The notes beneath the pieces were generated by a model, which saw only the letters and a program-made list of their open reading frames with translations, was not told the origin of the DNA and made no database searches. Below, piece by piece: positions 10,907 through 20,414 of a DNA stretch of 64,000 nt (positions are counted from its first letter, which is position 1; each line of letters opens with the position of its first letter). A program made the translations under genes and the position numbers. Origin of the DNA: Meinhardsimonia xiamenensis (GTDB taxonomy: Bacteria; Pseudomonadota; Alphaproteobacteria; Rhodobacterales; Rhodobacteraceae); the NCBI RefSeq assembly GCF_900102905.1, contig NZ_FNFV01000004.1:310001-374000 (forward strand), read 5' to 3'.

Positions 10907-11791
10907 CTATTTGCCGATGGCCTGCAGCACCGCTTGCCCGAGGCTTGCGGGGCTGTCGGCGACGACGATGCCAGCCGATTTCATGGCCTCGATCTTCTCC
11001 TCGGCACCCCCCTTGCCGCCACTCACGATCGCGCCAGCATGGCCCATGCGCCGCCCCGGAGGCGCGGTGCGCCCCGCGATGAAGCCGGCGACCGGTTTCT
11101 TGCGGCCACGCTTCGCCTCATCCTTGAGAAACTGCGCCGCCTCTTCTTCCGCCGAGCCGCCGATCTCGCCGATCATGATAATGGCCTGAGTCTCGTCATC
11201 GGCAAGGAAACGCTCGAGAACGTCGATGAATTCCATCCCCTTGATGGGGTCGCCGCCGATGCCCACGCAGGTGGACTGGCCGAGCCCCACATCGGTAGTC
11301 TGCTTCACCGCCTCGTAGGTCAGCGTGCCCGACCGGCTCACCACGCCCACCGAGCCGCGCTTATGGATGTGGCCGGGCATGATGCCGATCTTGCAGGCCT
11401 CCGGCGTGATCACGCCCGGGCAGTTGGGGCCGATGAGGATGGTCTCGCTGTCCTGCAGCACCCGCTTGACCTTCATCATGTCGAGCACCGGAATGCCCTC
11501 GGTGATGCACACGACCAGCGGGATCTTCGCGTCGATCGCCTCGAGGATGGAATCGGCCGCAAACGGTGGCGGGACATAGATGACCGAGGCGTCGGCGCCC
11601 GTCGCCGCCACCGCCTCGTGGCAGGAGTTGAAGACCGGCAGGCCCAGATGCGTCTGCCCACCCTTTCCGGGGGTGACGCCGCCGACCATCTTGGTGCCGT
11701 AGGCAATCGCCTGTTCGGTGTGGAAGGTACCCTGGCTGCCGGTGATGCCTTGGCAGATGACCTTGGTATTTTCGTCAACGAGGATGGACAT
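10907..11791 (-). CDS. sucD: Succinyl-CoA synthetase alpha subunit
   Basis: A 294-residue CoA-binding subunit catalysing, with SucC, the interconversion of succinyl-CoA and succinate with nucleotide phosphorylation. The N-terminal Rossmann region contains [20 protein letters not shown]. The catalytic phospho-histidine lies in [20 protein letters not shown] (about residues 237-256, His in GHAG). PNCPGVITP and GRSGTLTYE-like segments ([11 protein letters not shown]) are also conserved. It starts 5 bp after sucC ends. Confidence 0.96.
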   Translation of the reverse strand: MSILVDENTKVICQGITGSQGTFHTEQAIAYGTKMVGGVTPGKGGQTHLGLPVFNSCHEAVAATGADASVIYVPPPFAADSILEAIDAKIPLVVCITEGIPVLDMMKVKRVLQDSETILIGPNCPGVITPEACKIGIMPGHIHKRGSVGVVSRSGTLTYEAVKQTTDVGLGQSTCVGIGGDPIKGMEFIDVLERFLADDETQAIIMIGEIGGSAEEEAAQFLKDEAKRGRKKPVAGFIAGRTAPPGRRMGHAGAIVSGGKGGAEEKIEAMKSAGIVVADSPASLGQAVLQAIGK

Positions 11792-11796
11792 GCCGC

Positions 11797-12999
11797 TTAT
11801 CCCTTCACCGCTTTCACCGCCTCGACGATCTTCTTCGCCGCATCGGCCAGATCGTCAGCCGCGATCACGTTGAGCCCGCTTTCGTTGAGGATGCGCTTGC
11901 CCTCCTCTACATTGGTGCCCTCGAGCCGCACCACGAGCGGCACGTTCAGACCCACTTCCTTCACCGCCTCCACGACGCCCTCGGCAATGATGTCGCAGCG
12001 CATGATCCCGCCGAAGATGTTGACGAGGATGCCTTTGACGTTCGGGTCCGAGGTGATGATCTTGAAGGCCTCGGTCACCTTCTCGCGGGTCGCGCCACCG
12101 CCCACGTCAAGGAAGTTCGCAGGCTCGCCGCCATAGAGCTTGATGATGTCCATGGTCGCCATGGCAAGGCCCGCGCCATTGACCATGCAGCCGATCTCGC
12201 CGTCGAGCGCGATGTAGTTGAGATCGTATTTCGAGGCTTCGAGCTCCTTCGGATCTTCTTCCGAGGTGTCGCGCAGCTCGGCAATGTCCGGGTGGCGGCC
12301 GAGCGCGTTGTCATCGAAGCTCATCTTGGCGTCGAGGCAATGCAGGTTGCCTTCACGCGTGATGACCAGGGGGTTGATCTCGAGCAGCTCGGCATCCTTT
12401 TCGGTGAACAGCCGGTAGAGCGCCCCCATCAGCTGCACGCACTGCTTGACCTGCTTGCCCTCGAGGCCGAGCGAGAACGCGATCCGGCGCCCATGAAACG
12501 GCTGGTAACCCGTGGCCGGATCAACGGCGAAGGAGAGGATCTTCTCGGGCGATTTCGCCGCCACCTCCTCGATGTCCATGCCACCTTCGGTGGAGGCGAC
12601 AAAGGCGATGCGGCTCGTCGAGCGATCCACCAGGAGCGCCAGGTAGAGCTCGCGGTCAATGTCCACGCCTTCCTCGATATAGACGCGGTTGACGGTCTTG
12701 CCCTTGGGGCCGGTCTGGTGCGTGACCAGCGTGCGGCCAAGCATGCGACGCGCTTCCTCGGCCGCCTCCTCCACCGAGCGGGTGACCCGCACGCCACCCT
12801 TGTCGCCCGCATCGGACTCCTTGAAATGGCCCTTGCCGCGGCCGCCGGCATGGATCTGTGCCTTGACGACCCATATCGGGCCGTCGAGCTCGCTCGCTGC
12901 CGTCTTGGCTTCCTCGGCCCGCATCACCACGCGCCCGTCGGAGACCGGAGCCCCATACTCGCGCAGGAGCGCCTTCGCCTGATACTCGTGGATGTTCAT
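11797..12999 (-). CDS. sucC: Succinyl-CoA synthetase beta subunit (ADP-forming)
   Basis: A 400-residue ATP-grasp subunit. The ATG at 12999 gives the canonical start [16 protein letters not shown]; in-frame sequence further upstream is not conserved in the family. [17 protein letters not shown] (near 45) is the ATP-grasp nucleotide-binding loop, ELLEINPLV (near 200) carries the metal-binding residues, and [19 protein letters not shown] (near 320) contacts SucD. It is the first gene of the sucCD-hyp-sucAB-MAPEG-lpd operon. Twin GTGATCAC boxes lie 110-140 bp upstream. Confidence 0.96.
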   Translation of the reverse strand: MNIHEYQAKALLREYGAPVSDGRVVMRAEEAKTAASELDGPIWVVKAQIHAGGRGKGHFKESDAGDKGGVRVTRSVEEAAEEARRMLGRTLVTHQTGPKGKTVNRVYIEEGVDIDRELYLALLVDRSTSRIAFVASTEGGMDIEEVAAKSPEKILSFAVDPATGYQPFHGRRIAFSLGLEGKQVKQCVQLMGALYRLFTEKDAELLEINPLVITREGNLHCLDAKMSFDDNALGRHPDIAELRDTSEEDPKELEASKYDLNYIALDGEIGCMVNGAGLAMATMDIIKLYGGEPANFLDVGGGATREKVTEAFKIITSDPNVKGILVNIFGGIMRCDIIAEGVVEAVKEVGLNVPLVVRLEGTNVEEGKRILNESGLNVIAADDLADAAKKIVEAVKAVKG

Positions 13000-13109
13000 G
13001 AAACCGTCCCGTCTCGCGTCCGTTCCGCGGCGTGTTTGCACGCTCCCGCGCCGTGCTCAAAGCCGCAATCGGCGAGAGAGCGCAAACAAGGCGAAATGGG
13101 CCGTTTTGC

Positions 13110-13137
13110 GTGATCACACTTTCATTCGTGTGATCAC
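13110..13137. promoter_or_regulatory. Paired GTGATCAC boxes upstream of sucC
   Basis: Two GTGATCAC octamers at 13110-13117 and 13130-13137, 20 bp apart (about two helical turns). The whole 28 bp element is a perfect inverted repeat with arms GTGATCACAC and GTGTGATCAC. It lies 111-138 bp upstream of the sucC start, in the intergenic region after mdh. The same paired octamer occurs upstream of sdhC. A shared transcription-factor site is inferred; the protein is unknown. Confidence 0.6.
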
Positions 13138-13212
13138 AAAACTCCGCAAAAGCGTGTCGCGGCGCCTTTCCGGGTGCCGAGGCCTCGCGAGCGGAGGTGA
13201 TTCGAAATGCAA

Positions 13213-13242
13213 CCGGCGCCGGACGGGAAGCGCCGGCGCCGG
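13213..13242 (-). terminator. Candidate hairpin terminator downstream of mdh
   Basis: Two copies of the 10-mer CCGGCGCCGG (13213-13222 and 13233-13242) separated by 10 bases can form a very stable stem on the minus strand, 41 bp beyond the mdh stop. The following sequence (TTGCATTTCG) has only a weak T-tract, so termination may be incomplete and mdh may partly read into sucC. Confidence 0.4.
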
Positions 13243-13282
13243 CCGGGCCACGGTTGGGCCCGTCTCGATGTGACCAGCGGTG

Positions 13283-14284
<1,002 letters not shown>

Positions 14285-14379
14285 CTAGCCATTCGCGCCC
14301 GTTCGCGCAACCCCGCTGCGGCGCGGCATGAGGGCGCCGCGACGATGCGGTTGCGTCAACGGTCCCGGGAGTCAGGCTC

Positions 14380-14694
14380 TCAGGCGTCGTGGCCCGTGCC
14401 GGGCAGCGGCTCGTCGAGCCGCTCATAGGCCTGACCGGAAGCGAGCAGGCAGGTGACGCCGGTGGGCAGCGTCATGATGATGGTCCAGGAGCCGGTTTCC
14501 CGCGAGGCGAAGACCTCGATGACCGCATTGTTCGAGGCCAGGCCGATCGACTGGCGCGTTTCGCCGTATCGTTGCGCAAGATGCTCGAGCACCCTCGCGC
14601 GCTCTGCGCAGTTTCCAGCCGTCTCCCGTGCAGTCGCGGCGCCGGTAGCAAGCCCAAGGGTGCCAAGAAGAAGGCTCGAGATGAGGCGCGTCAT
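14380..14694 (-). CDS. Small exported protein of unknown function
   Basis: A 104-residue protein beginning with a likely signal peptide (MTRLISSLLLGTLGLATGAA, cleavage near residue 22). The mature part has two cysteines (in GNCAER and VTCLLAS) that could form a disulfide. The middle (GSWTIIMTLPTGVTCLLASG) is beta-rich and resembles small periplasmic proteins common in Rhodobacterales. I do not recognise a named family. It is divergent from mcl2 and 131 bp upstream of mdh on the same strand. Confidence 0.7.
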   Translation of the reverse strand: MTRLISSLLLGTLGLATGAATARETAGNCAERARVLEHLAQRYGETRQSIGLASNNAVIEVFASRETGSWTIIMTLPTGVTCLLASGQAYERLDEPLPGTGHDA

Positions 14695-14841
14695 TGATCT
14701 GTCCTTTCGCTCGCGCCACGCCGTGATGGCGGTGACGAACGCGAGGAAGCGTGCGGATCAAGGCTGGAAAATTGGTTAATCGCGCGTGCGCGCGGCGCGC
14801 GAGCGTCGGCCGGGGCTCGCTGCGCTGCGGCGAGATTTCGC

Positions 14842-14890
14842 TTGCGGAATGGTGCCCAGTTGTGCTCGCTTGCGCAACAAAATTGCCGAA
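14842..14890 (+). promoter_or_regulatory. Three TTGCnnAA repeats upstream of mcl2
   Basis: TTGCGGAA at 14842, TTGCGCAA at 14870 and TTGCCGAA at 14883, the last two with a 13 bp period and ending 12 bp before the chosen mcl2 start. They resemble the TTTGCAAA-type half-sites described for short-chain acyl-CoA responsive (ScfR) regulators such as Rhodobacter PccR. Assignment to that regulator is inference. Confidence 0.35.
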
Positions 14891-14901
14891 TGAGGGAATC
14901 A

Positions 14902-15768
14902 ATGACTGCCACGCATCGCCCCTACCGCTCGGTGCTCTACATTCCCGGGTCGAATGCGCGCGCTATCGAGAAGGCGCGGGGGCTGAAGGCGGACGCGCTG
15001 ATCCTTGATCTCGAGGATGCCGTGAGCCCCGACGAGAAGCCGGCCGCCCGCGCCCGTGTTTCCGCGGTGCTTTCCGAAGGCGGGTTCGGCGGGCGCACGC
15101 TGATCGTGCGTATCAACGGGCTGGACACCGAATGGGGCCGCGCCGATGCCGAGGCGATGGCGCAAGCGGGTGCGGAGGCAGTGCTTTTGCCCAAGGTCTC
15201 CTGTCCCGCCGAGCTCGATGCGCTGGCCGCACTCGTGCCTCAGGCCGCGCTCTGGGCGATGATGGAAACGCCGGCCGGCGTGCTGAACGCCGCGGCCATT
15301 GCTGCGCATCCCCGGCTCGCGGGTTTCGTCCTTGGCACCAATGATCTTGCCAAGGATCTGGGCTGCCTTCACCGGCCCGATCGGCTGCCGCTGATCACCA
15401 GCCTTGAGCTTTGCCTTCTGGCGGCGCGCGCGCATGGCCGCATCTGCGTGGACGGTGTCTACAACGCCTTCCGCGACACCGAGGGTTTGCGCGCCGAGGC
15501 CGAACAGGGCCGCGCTCTCGGCATGGACGGCAAGACGCTGATCCACCCTGCCCAGATCGACGTGGTCAATGAGGTCTTCGCGCCGACGGCCGAGGAAATC
15601 GAGCTCGCCCGCCGCCAGATCGCGGCCTTCGAGGCGGCGCAGGCGGAAGGAAAGGGTGTGGCCGTTGTCGATGGCCGCATCGTCGAGAACCTGCATGTGG
15701 AAACGGCGCGCGCGACGCTGTCCAAGGCCGATGCGATCGCCGCGCTCGAGACGGAGTTTGCGCGATGA
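14902..15768 (+). CDS. mcl2: (3S)-malyl-CoA thioesterase, Mcl2 type (CitE-like)
   Basis: A 288-residue member of the HpcH/HpaI (CitE-like) family. LILDLEDAVSPDEK (near residue 36) and WAMMETPAGVLNA (near 117) carry the acidic metal and CoA-binding residues; KTLIHPAQIDVVNEVF is the typical C-terminal part. In Rhodobacter sphaeroides the homologue Mcl2 hydrolyses (3S)-malyl-CoA to malate and CoA in the ethylmalonyl-CoA pathway, and maps between mdh and mch-sdh as here. I place the start at 14902 (MTATHRPYRSVLYIPG), which has a GAGGGA site; in-frame ATGs at 14842 and 14890 are less likely. A malyl-CoA lyase function cannot be excluded from sequence alone. Confidence 0.87.
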   Translation: MTATHRPYRSVLYIPGSNARAIEKARGLKADALILDLEDAVSPDEKPAARARVSAVLSEGGFGGRTLIVRINGLDTEWGRADAEAMAQAGAEAVLLPKVSCPAELDALAALVPQAALWAMMETPAGVLNAAAIAAHPRLAGFVLGTNDLAKDLGCLHRPDRLPLITSLELCLLAARAHGRICVDGVYNAFRDTEGLRAEAEQGRALGMDGKTLIHPAQIDVVNEVFAPTAEEIELARRQIAAFEAAQAEGKGVAVVDGRIVENLHVETARATLSKADAIAALETEFAR

Positions 15769-16316
15769 GTTGGCTTGTTCTTGGCATTGCTCTGTGGTGG
15801 GCGGGGCATCTTTTCAAGCGTGTCGCCCCGGACCTGCGCGCATCGCTCGGAGCCAGGGGCAGGGGGATCGCCGCGGCGGTTATCCTCGCCGGTCTGGTTC
15901 TGATGGTGATCGGTTACCGCGCGGCACCGTTCGAGCCCGTGATGACACCGCCTGCCTGGGGCATTCACGCCAACAACCTTCTGATGCTGCTGGCAGTCTT
16001 TCTGGTCGGGCTGGGCCATTCGAAAAGCCCGCTGCGCCGCCACATCCGCCATCCCATGCTCACCGGCGTCTTCGTCTGGGCCACCGCGCATCTGCTGGTC
16101 AACGGCGATCTTGCCTCGCTCGTTCTCTTCGGCAGCTTCCTGGCCTGGCCGGTGGTGGAAATCCTTCTCATCAATGCTCGAGAGCCGCAGTGGACGCCGC
16201 CACAGGGCGGCTCGGCGACCGGCACGCTGAGGCTGGTTGTCATCAGCCTTGTTGCCTACGCGGCGATCGCGGCTGTCCACATGTGGCTCGGGCACAACCC
16301 CTTTCCCGGAGCGTGA
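15765..16316 (+). CDS. NnrU family integral membrane protein
   Basis: A 183-residue membrane protein with about five hydrophobic segments and the family feature HPMLTGVFVWATAHLLVNGD (near residue 95), where the His residues could bind haem or metal. NnrU was named for nitric oxide reduction and is related to the carotenoid isomerase Z-ISO. Here its ATG overlaps the mcl2 stop (ATGA) and DUF1737 and mch follow closely, so it belongs to the ethylmalonyl-CoA operon rather than to a denitrification locus. Its function in this setting is unknown. Confidence 0.85.
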   Translation: MSWLVLGIALWWAGHLFKRVAPDLRASLGARGRGIAAAVILAGLVLMVIGYRAAPFEPVMTPPAWGIHANNLLMLLAVFLVGLGHSKSPLRRHIRHPMLTGVFVWATAHLLVNGDLASLVLFGSFLAWPVVEILLINAREPQWTPPQGGSATGTLRLVVISLVAYAAIAAVHMWLGHNPFPGA

Positions 16317-16317
16317 C

Positions 16318-16521
16318 ATGCGTGCTTACCGATTGCTGACCGGCCCCGACGATTCCAGCTTCTGCCACAAGGTCACCGAGGCGCTTGCCCGCGGCTGGGA
16401 GCTTCACGGCAGCCCCGCCTACGCCCACGACCCGGCCACCGGCACGATGCGCTGCGCCCAGGCGGTTGTGAAGGAGGTGGAGGGCGACTACGACCCCGCG
16501 CTGAAGCTGGGGGATCTCTGA
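16318..16521 (+). CDS. DUF1737 domain small protein
   Basis: A 67-residue protein matching the DUF1737 pattern: an N-terminal YRLLTGPDDSSFCHKVTEAL and GWELHGSPAYA. It starts one base after the NnrU stop codon and ends two bases before mch, so it is translationally linked to both. DUF1737 proteins are compact cytoplasmic proteins without a known biochemical role; some may act as small regulators or enzyme partners. Confidence 0.85.
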   Translation: MRAYRLLTGPDDSSFCHKVTEALARGWELHGSPAYAHDPATGTMRCAQAVVKEVEGDYDPALKLGDL

Positions 16522-16523
16522 AC

Positions 16524-17555
16524 ATGGCAGGCAAGACCCACGCCGGCCGTTTCTTCGAGGACTACCGGCTTGGCGAGGAGATCATCCACGCCGTGCCACG
16601 CACCGTGTCGGGCGGCGAGCGGGCGCTCTATCACGCGCTCTATCCCGCGCGCCACGCGCTGTACTCTTCCGACGAGTTTGCGCGCGCATGCGGGCTGGAG
16701 GCCGCGCCCATCGACGATCTCGCCGCCTTCCATCTGGTCTTCGGCAAGACCGTGCCCGACATCTCGCTCAACGCCGTGGCCAATCTCGGCTATGCCGAGG
16801 GGCGCTGGCTCAGGCCCGTCTGGCCCGGCGACACGCTGCGCGCGGTGAGCAAGGTTATCGGGCTGAAGCAGAACTCGAACGGCCAGTCGGGTGTCGTCTG
16901 GGTGCGCACCACAGGCTTGAACCAGCGGGATGAGCCCGTGCTGAGCTATGTGCGCTGGGTGATGGTGCGCAAGCACGACCTTTCCGCGCCCGCGCCCGAG
17001 CCGGTGATTCCAGAGCTTGCCGCGGCCGTGGCCGCGGAGGATCTCGTGATCCCCGAGGGGCTCGATTTCACCGGCTATGATTTCACTCTTGCCGGCGAGC
17101 CGCACAGCTGGGCCGACTACGAGATCGGCGAGCGGATCGACCATGTCGATGGTGTCACCATCGAGGAAGCCGAGCACATGCTCGCAACCCGGCTCTGGCA
17201 GAACACCGCCAAGGTGCATTTCGATGCCAGCCAGCGGCCCGACGGGCGGCGACTCATCTATGGCGGACATGTGATCAGCCTTGCGCGTGCGCTCTCCTTC
17301 AACGGCCTTGCCAATGCCCAGATGGTCATCGGCCTCAATGCAGGCACCCACGCCAACCCCTGTTTCGCCGGCATGACCGTGCGCGCCTGGTCGGAGGTGC
17401 TCGACAAGGCCATGACGCCGGCTCCAGGAGTCGGTGCGATCCGTCTGCGCACGGTGGCGACGACCGGCGAGCCTTTCGTTCTGAAGGGGTCGGACGGCCG
17501 CTACCTTCCCGAGGTTCTGCTTGATCTCGACTACTGGGCGCTGATGCCGCTGTGA
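16524..17555 (+). CDS. mch: Mesaconyl-CoA hydratase
   Basis: A 343-residue protein with two MaoC-like hotdog domains (about residues 8-155 and 185-335). The N-terminus (GRFFEDYRLGEEIIHAVPRT), DLAAFHLVFGKTVPDISLNA and RLIYGGHVISLARALSFNGL are characteristic of the enzyme that hydrates mesaconyl-CoA to beta-methylmalyl-CoA in the ethylmalonyl-CoA pathway. The neighbours mcl2 and sdhCDAB match the Rhodobacter order and support the call. A generic MaoC dehydratase is the alternative, but the double-domain length and context argue against it. Confidence 0.88.
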   Translation: MAGKTHAGRFFEDYRLGEEIIHAVPRTVSGGERALYHALYPARHALYSSDEFARACGLEAAPIDDLAAFHLVFGKTVPDISLNAVANLGYAEGRWLRPVWPGDTLRAVSKVIGLKQNSNGQSGVVWVRTTGLNQRDEPVLSYVRWVMVRKHDLSAPAPEPVIPELAAAVAAEDLVIPEGLDFTGYDFTLAGEPHSWADYEIGERIDHVDGVTIEEAEHMLATRLWQNTAKVHFDASQRPDGRRLIYGGHVISLARALSFNGLANAQMVIGLNAGTHANPCFAGMTVRAWSEVLDKAMTPAPGVGAIRLRTVATTGEPFVLKGSDGRYLPEVLLDLDYWALMPL

Positions 17556-17579
17556 TGCGCAATCCGTGCCGGGAAGCAA

Positions 17580-17608
17580 GTGATCACAAGCTTCCGTCAA
17601 GTGATCAC
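17580..17608. promoter_or_regulatory. Paired GTGATCAC boxes upstream of sdhC
   Basis: CAAGTGATCAC occurs twice, with the GTGATCAC cores at 17580-17587 and 17601-17608, a 21 bp period. The element lies 180-208 bp upstream of the sdhC start and about 25 bp after the mch stop. It uses the same octamer and nearly the same spacing as the pair upstream of sucC, which argues for one regulator acting on both TCA operons. Confidence 0.6.
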
Positions 17609-17666
17609 GATTCCGGGGAGGCAGGGAAAATTCCGGCATCGAATGCGGTTTTTTTGCCCTCGGCCC

Positions 17667-17694
17667 GTGACAACGTCAACGAGGCTGCTATCAA
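17667..17694 (+). promoter_or_regulatory. Candidate sigma-70-type promoter of sdhCDAB
   Basis: A -35 like hexamer GTGACA (17667-17672) and a -10 like TATCAA (17689-17694) are separated by 16 bp. The start of transcription would lie near 17702, placing the paired GTGATCAC boxes at about -100 to -120, a position more typical of activation than of simple repression. This is a pattern match only. Confidence 0.35.
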
Positions 17695-17787
17695 GCGATC
17701 AGAGTTCACGGCTGCTCGGCAGACTCGGTCAGCTCCGCCTCGAGCAGGCCGCAAGGAGAGGAGCCGCAGGGAGAGGAGACAGCGATC

Positions 17788-18177
17788 ATGGCTGATGCAA
17801 ACCGGGCGAACCGTCCCCTTTCGCCTTTCATGATCGGGCCGTATTATCGGCCACAGCTGACCTCGATGACGTCGATCTTCATCCGCATCACCGGCAATGC
17901 GCTGCTGATCGGCGCCTTTCTCGTGGTCTGGTGGTTTCTCGCGGCGGCGAGCGGGCCGGAACACTTCACCTTCGTCAACGCCGTGATCACAAGCTGGTTC
18001 GGCGATCTCGTGATGTTCGGCTCGCTCTGGGCGCTGTGGTATCACGCGCTGGGCGGCCTGCGGCACCTCATTTTCGACGCCGGCTACGGGCTTGAGCTCA
18101 AGCAGGCGGAGCTGATGGGCTGGGGCATGATCCTGGGTTCGGTCCTGCTCACGCTCCTCACCGTGGTCGTGATCTGA
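17788..18177 (+). CDS. sdhC: Succinate dehydrogenase cytochrome b556 subunit
   Basis: A 129-residue membrane anchor of complex II. It starts with the conserved N-terminus NRPLSPFMIGPYYRPQLTSM, followed by SIFIRITGNALLIG and three transmembrane helices. The haem-ligand histidine is expected in LWYHALGGLRHLIFDAG (near residue 84-90). It pairs with SdhD to bind haem b and ubiquinone. It is the first gene of sdhCDAB, with sdhD 11 bp downstream. A 13-mer identical to the upstream regulatory box occurs within its coding region at 17983-17995. Confidence 0.95.
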   Translation: MADANRANRPLSPFMIGPYYRPQLTSMTSIFIRITGNALLIGAFLVVWWFLAAASGPEHFTFVNAVITSWFGDLVMFGSLWALWYHALGGLRHLIFDAGYGLELKQAELMGWGMILGSVLLTLLTVVVI

Positions 18178-18188
18178 AGGAGGGGGAG

Positions 18189-18560
18189 ATGCGCTTTCTG
18201 ACCGATCGCAAGCGTGCGCGCGGCCTTGGGGCCGCCCATAGCGGGGTGGAGCATCACTGGTCGATGATCGTCTCCTCGGTCGCCCTTCTCGTGCTGGTGC
18301 CGCTCTTCGTCTTCACCTTCGGCCCGGTGCTCGGCGCGCCCTACGAGGAGGTCGTGGCCCACTACGCGCGCCCCTTCCCGGCGCTCGTTGCCGCGCTCAC
18401 CCTTGTCGTGGGTTTCCTGCACTTCAAGAACGGAGTGCGGGTGCTGATCGAGGATTACGTCGGCGGCCTCTGGCGCGAGGTGCTCATCGTTGCCATGACC
18501 TGTCTGTCATGGGCAGCGATTGCCGTCGGTCTTTTCGCGCTGGCGCGCCTCACGCTTTGA
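18189..18560 (+). CDS. sdhD: Succinate dehydrogenase hydrophobic membrane anchor subunit
   Basis: A 123-residue protein with three transmembrane helices. The N-terminus (RARGLGAAHSGVEHHWSMIV) and VAALTLVVGFLHFKNGVRVL followed by IEDYVGG, with the candidate haem or quinone histidine in FLHFKNG, match SdhD of alphaproteobacteria. A GAAGGAGGGGGAG ribosome-binding site precedes the ATG. It lies between sdhC and sdhA and forms the quinone site with SdhB and SdhC. Confidence 0.93.
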   Translation: MRFLTDRKRARGLGAAHSGVEHHWSMIVSSVALLVLVPLFVFTFGPVLGAPYEEVVAHYARPFPALVAALTLVVGFLHFKNGVRVLIEDYVGGLWREVLIVAMTCLSWAAIAVGLFALARLTL

Positions 18561-18593
18561 AGTCTGGCGCTGTGACAGGAAACGGAGCGGACA

Positions 18594-20402
18594 ATGGCAG
18601 CGTATGAATACGAGACCCATCACTACGACGTGGTGGTGGTGGGCGCGGGCGGCGCGGGGCTCCGCGCCACGCTGGGCATGGCCGAGCAGGGGCTGAGGAC
18701 GGCCTGCGTCACCAAGGTGTTCCCCACCCGGAGCCACACCGTCGCGGCGCAGGGCGGCATTGCCGCGAGCCTCGGCAACATGGGCCCCGACCACTGGCAG
18801 TGGCACATGTACGACACCGTCAAGGGCTCGGACTGGCTCGGCGACGTGGATGCGATGGAGTATCTCGCCCGCGAAGCGCCGGCCGCGGTCTATGAGCTTG
18901 AGCATTACGGCGTGCCCTTCTCGCGCACCGAGGAGGGCAAGATCTACCAGCGCCCCTTCGGAGGCCATACCACCGAATTCGGCGAGGGGCCGCCGGTGCA
19001 GCGCACCTGCGCGGCCGCCGACCGCACCGGTCACGCCATCCTGCACACGCTCTACGGCCAGAGCCTCAAGCAGAAAGCGGAGTTCTTCATCGAGTATTTC
19101 GCCATCGACCTGATCATGGGAGAGGACGGCGCCTGCCAGGGTGTGCTCGCCTGGAGGCTCGATGACGGCACGCTGCACCTGTTCAGCGCCAAGATGACGG
19201 TGCTCGCGACGGGCGGCTACGGGCGCGCCTATTTCAACTGCACCTCGGCGCACACCTGCACCGGTGACGGCAACGGCATGATCGCCCGCGCCGGCCTGCC
19301 CCTGCAGGACATGGAATTCGTCCAGTTCCACCCGACCGGCATCTACGGCGCCGGATGCCTCATCACCGAGGGCGTGCGTGGCGAGGGGGGGTATCTCACC
19401 AACTCCGAGGGCGAGCGCTTCATGGAGCGCTACGCCCCCACCTACAAGGATCTCGCCAGCCGCGACGTCGTCTCCCGCTGCATGATCCTCGAGATCCGCG
19501 AGGGCCGGGGAGTGGGGCCGAACAAGGACCACATCCACCTCAACCTCATGCACCTGCCGCCCGAGGTGATCGAGGAACGTCTCCCCGGCATCGCCGAATC
19601 GGCGCGCATCTTCGCCGGCGTTGATGTGACCAAGGAGCCGATCCCGGTGCTGCCCACGGTGCATTACAACATGGGCGGCATCCCGACGAACTACTGGGGC
19701 GAGGTGCTGAACCCCACGAAGGAAGATCCCGACCGCGTGGCGCCCGGTCTGATGGCAGTGGGCGAGGCGGCTTGTGCCTCGGTGCACGGCGCCAACAGGC
19801 TTGGCTCCAACTCGCTCATCGACCTTGTGGTTTTCGGCCGCGCCGCGGCGATCCGCGCCCGCGAGGTGGTGAAGCCCGGCGAACCCAACCCCGAGCCCAA
19901 CAAGGCCTCCATCGACAAGGCGCTCGCCCGTTTCGACCGATTCCGCAACGCCAACGGCTCGGTGCCGACGGCAGAGCTGCGGCTCGAGATGCAGCGCACC
20001 ATGCAGGAGGATGCGGCCGTCTTCCGCACCGAGGAAACGCTGGCCGAGGGCGTGAGGAAGATGGAAGCGATCGCCGCCAAGCGCGCCGACCTCAAGGTGA
20101 CCGATCGCTCGCTGATCTGGAACTCCGACCTGATGGAGACGCTCGAGCTCGACAACCTCATGGCCAATGCGCTGGCCACCATCGTCTCGGCCGAGGCGCG
20201 CAAGGAGAGCCGCGGCGCCCATTCGCGCGAGGACTACCCCGAGCGCGACGACAAGAACTGGCGCAAGCACACCCTCGCCTGGGTGGAGGAGGACGGCACC
20301 GTGCGGCTCGACTACCGCCCGGTCCACACCGAGCCGCTCACCCCGCCCGAGAAGGGCGGCATCGATCCGGCAAAGATCGCGCCCAAGGCGCGGGTCTACT
20401 GA
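18594..20402 (+). CDS. sdhA: Succinate dehydrogenase flavoprotein subunit
   Basis: A 602-residue FAD subunit that oxidises succinate to fumarate. [20 protein letters not shown] (near residue 11) is the FAD dinucleotide fold, and [16 protein letters not shown] (near 44) contains the His that carries covalent FAD. Substrate-site segments are [56 protein letters not shown] and [17 protein letters not shown]. Full family length. It is 33 bp after sdhD and 12 bp before sdhB. Confidence 0.97.
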   Translation: MAAYEYETHHYDVVVVGAGGAGLRATLGMAEQGLRTACVTKVFPTRSHTVAAQGGIAASLGNMGPDHWQWHMYDTVKGSDWLGDVDAMEYLAREAPAAVYELEHYGVPFSRTEEGKIYQRPFGGHTTEFGEGPPVQRTCAAADRTGHAILHTLYGQSLKQKAEFFIEYFAIDLIMGEDGACQGVLAWRLDDGTLHLFSAKMTVLATGGYGRAYFNCTSAHTCTGDGNGMIARAGLPLQDMEFVQFHPTGIYGAGCLITEGVRGEGGYLTNSEGERFMERYAPTYKDLASRDVVSRCMILEIREGRGVGPNKDHIHLNLMHLPPEVIEERLPGIAESARIFAGVDVTKEPIPVLPTVHYNMGGIPTNYWGEVLNPTKEDPDRVAPGLMAVGEAACASVHGANRLGSNSLIDLVVFGRAAAIRAREVVKPGEPNPEPNKASIDKALARFDRFRNANGSVPTAELRLEMQRTMQEDAAVFRTEETLAEGVRKMEAIAAKRADLKVTDRSLIWNSDLMETLELDNLMANALATIVSAEARKESRGAHSREDYPERDDKNWRKHTLAWVEEDGTVRLDYRPVHTEPLTPPEKGGIDPAKIAPKARVY

Positions 20403-20414
20403 GGAGGCAGGCAG

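Noticed and set aside
14842-14901. Upstream in-frame start codons of mcl2 at 14842 and 14890
   Set aside because: The family N-terminus and the GAGGGA site favour the ATG at 14902.
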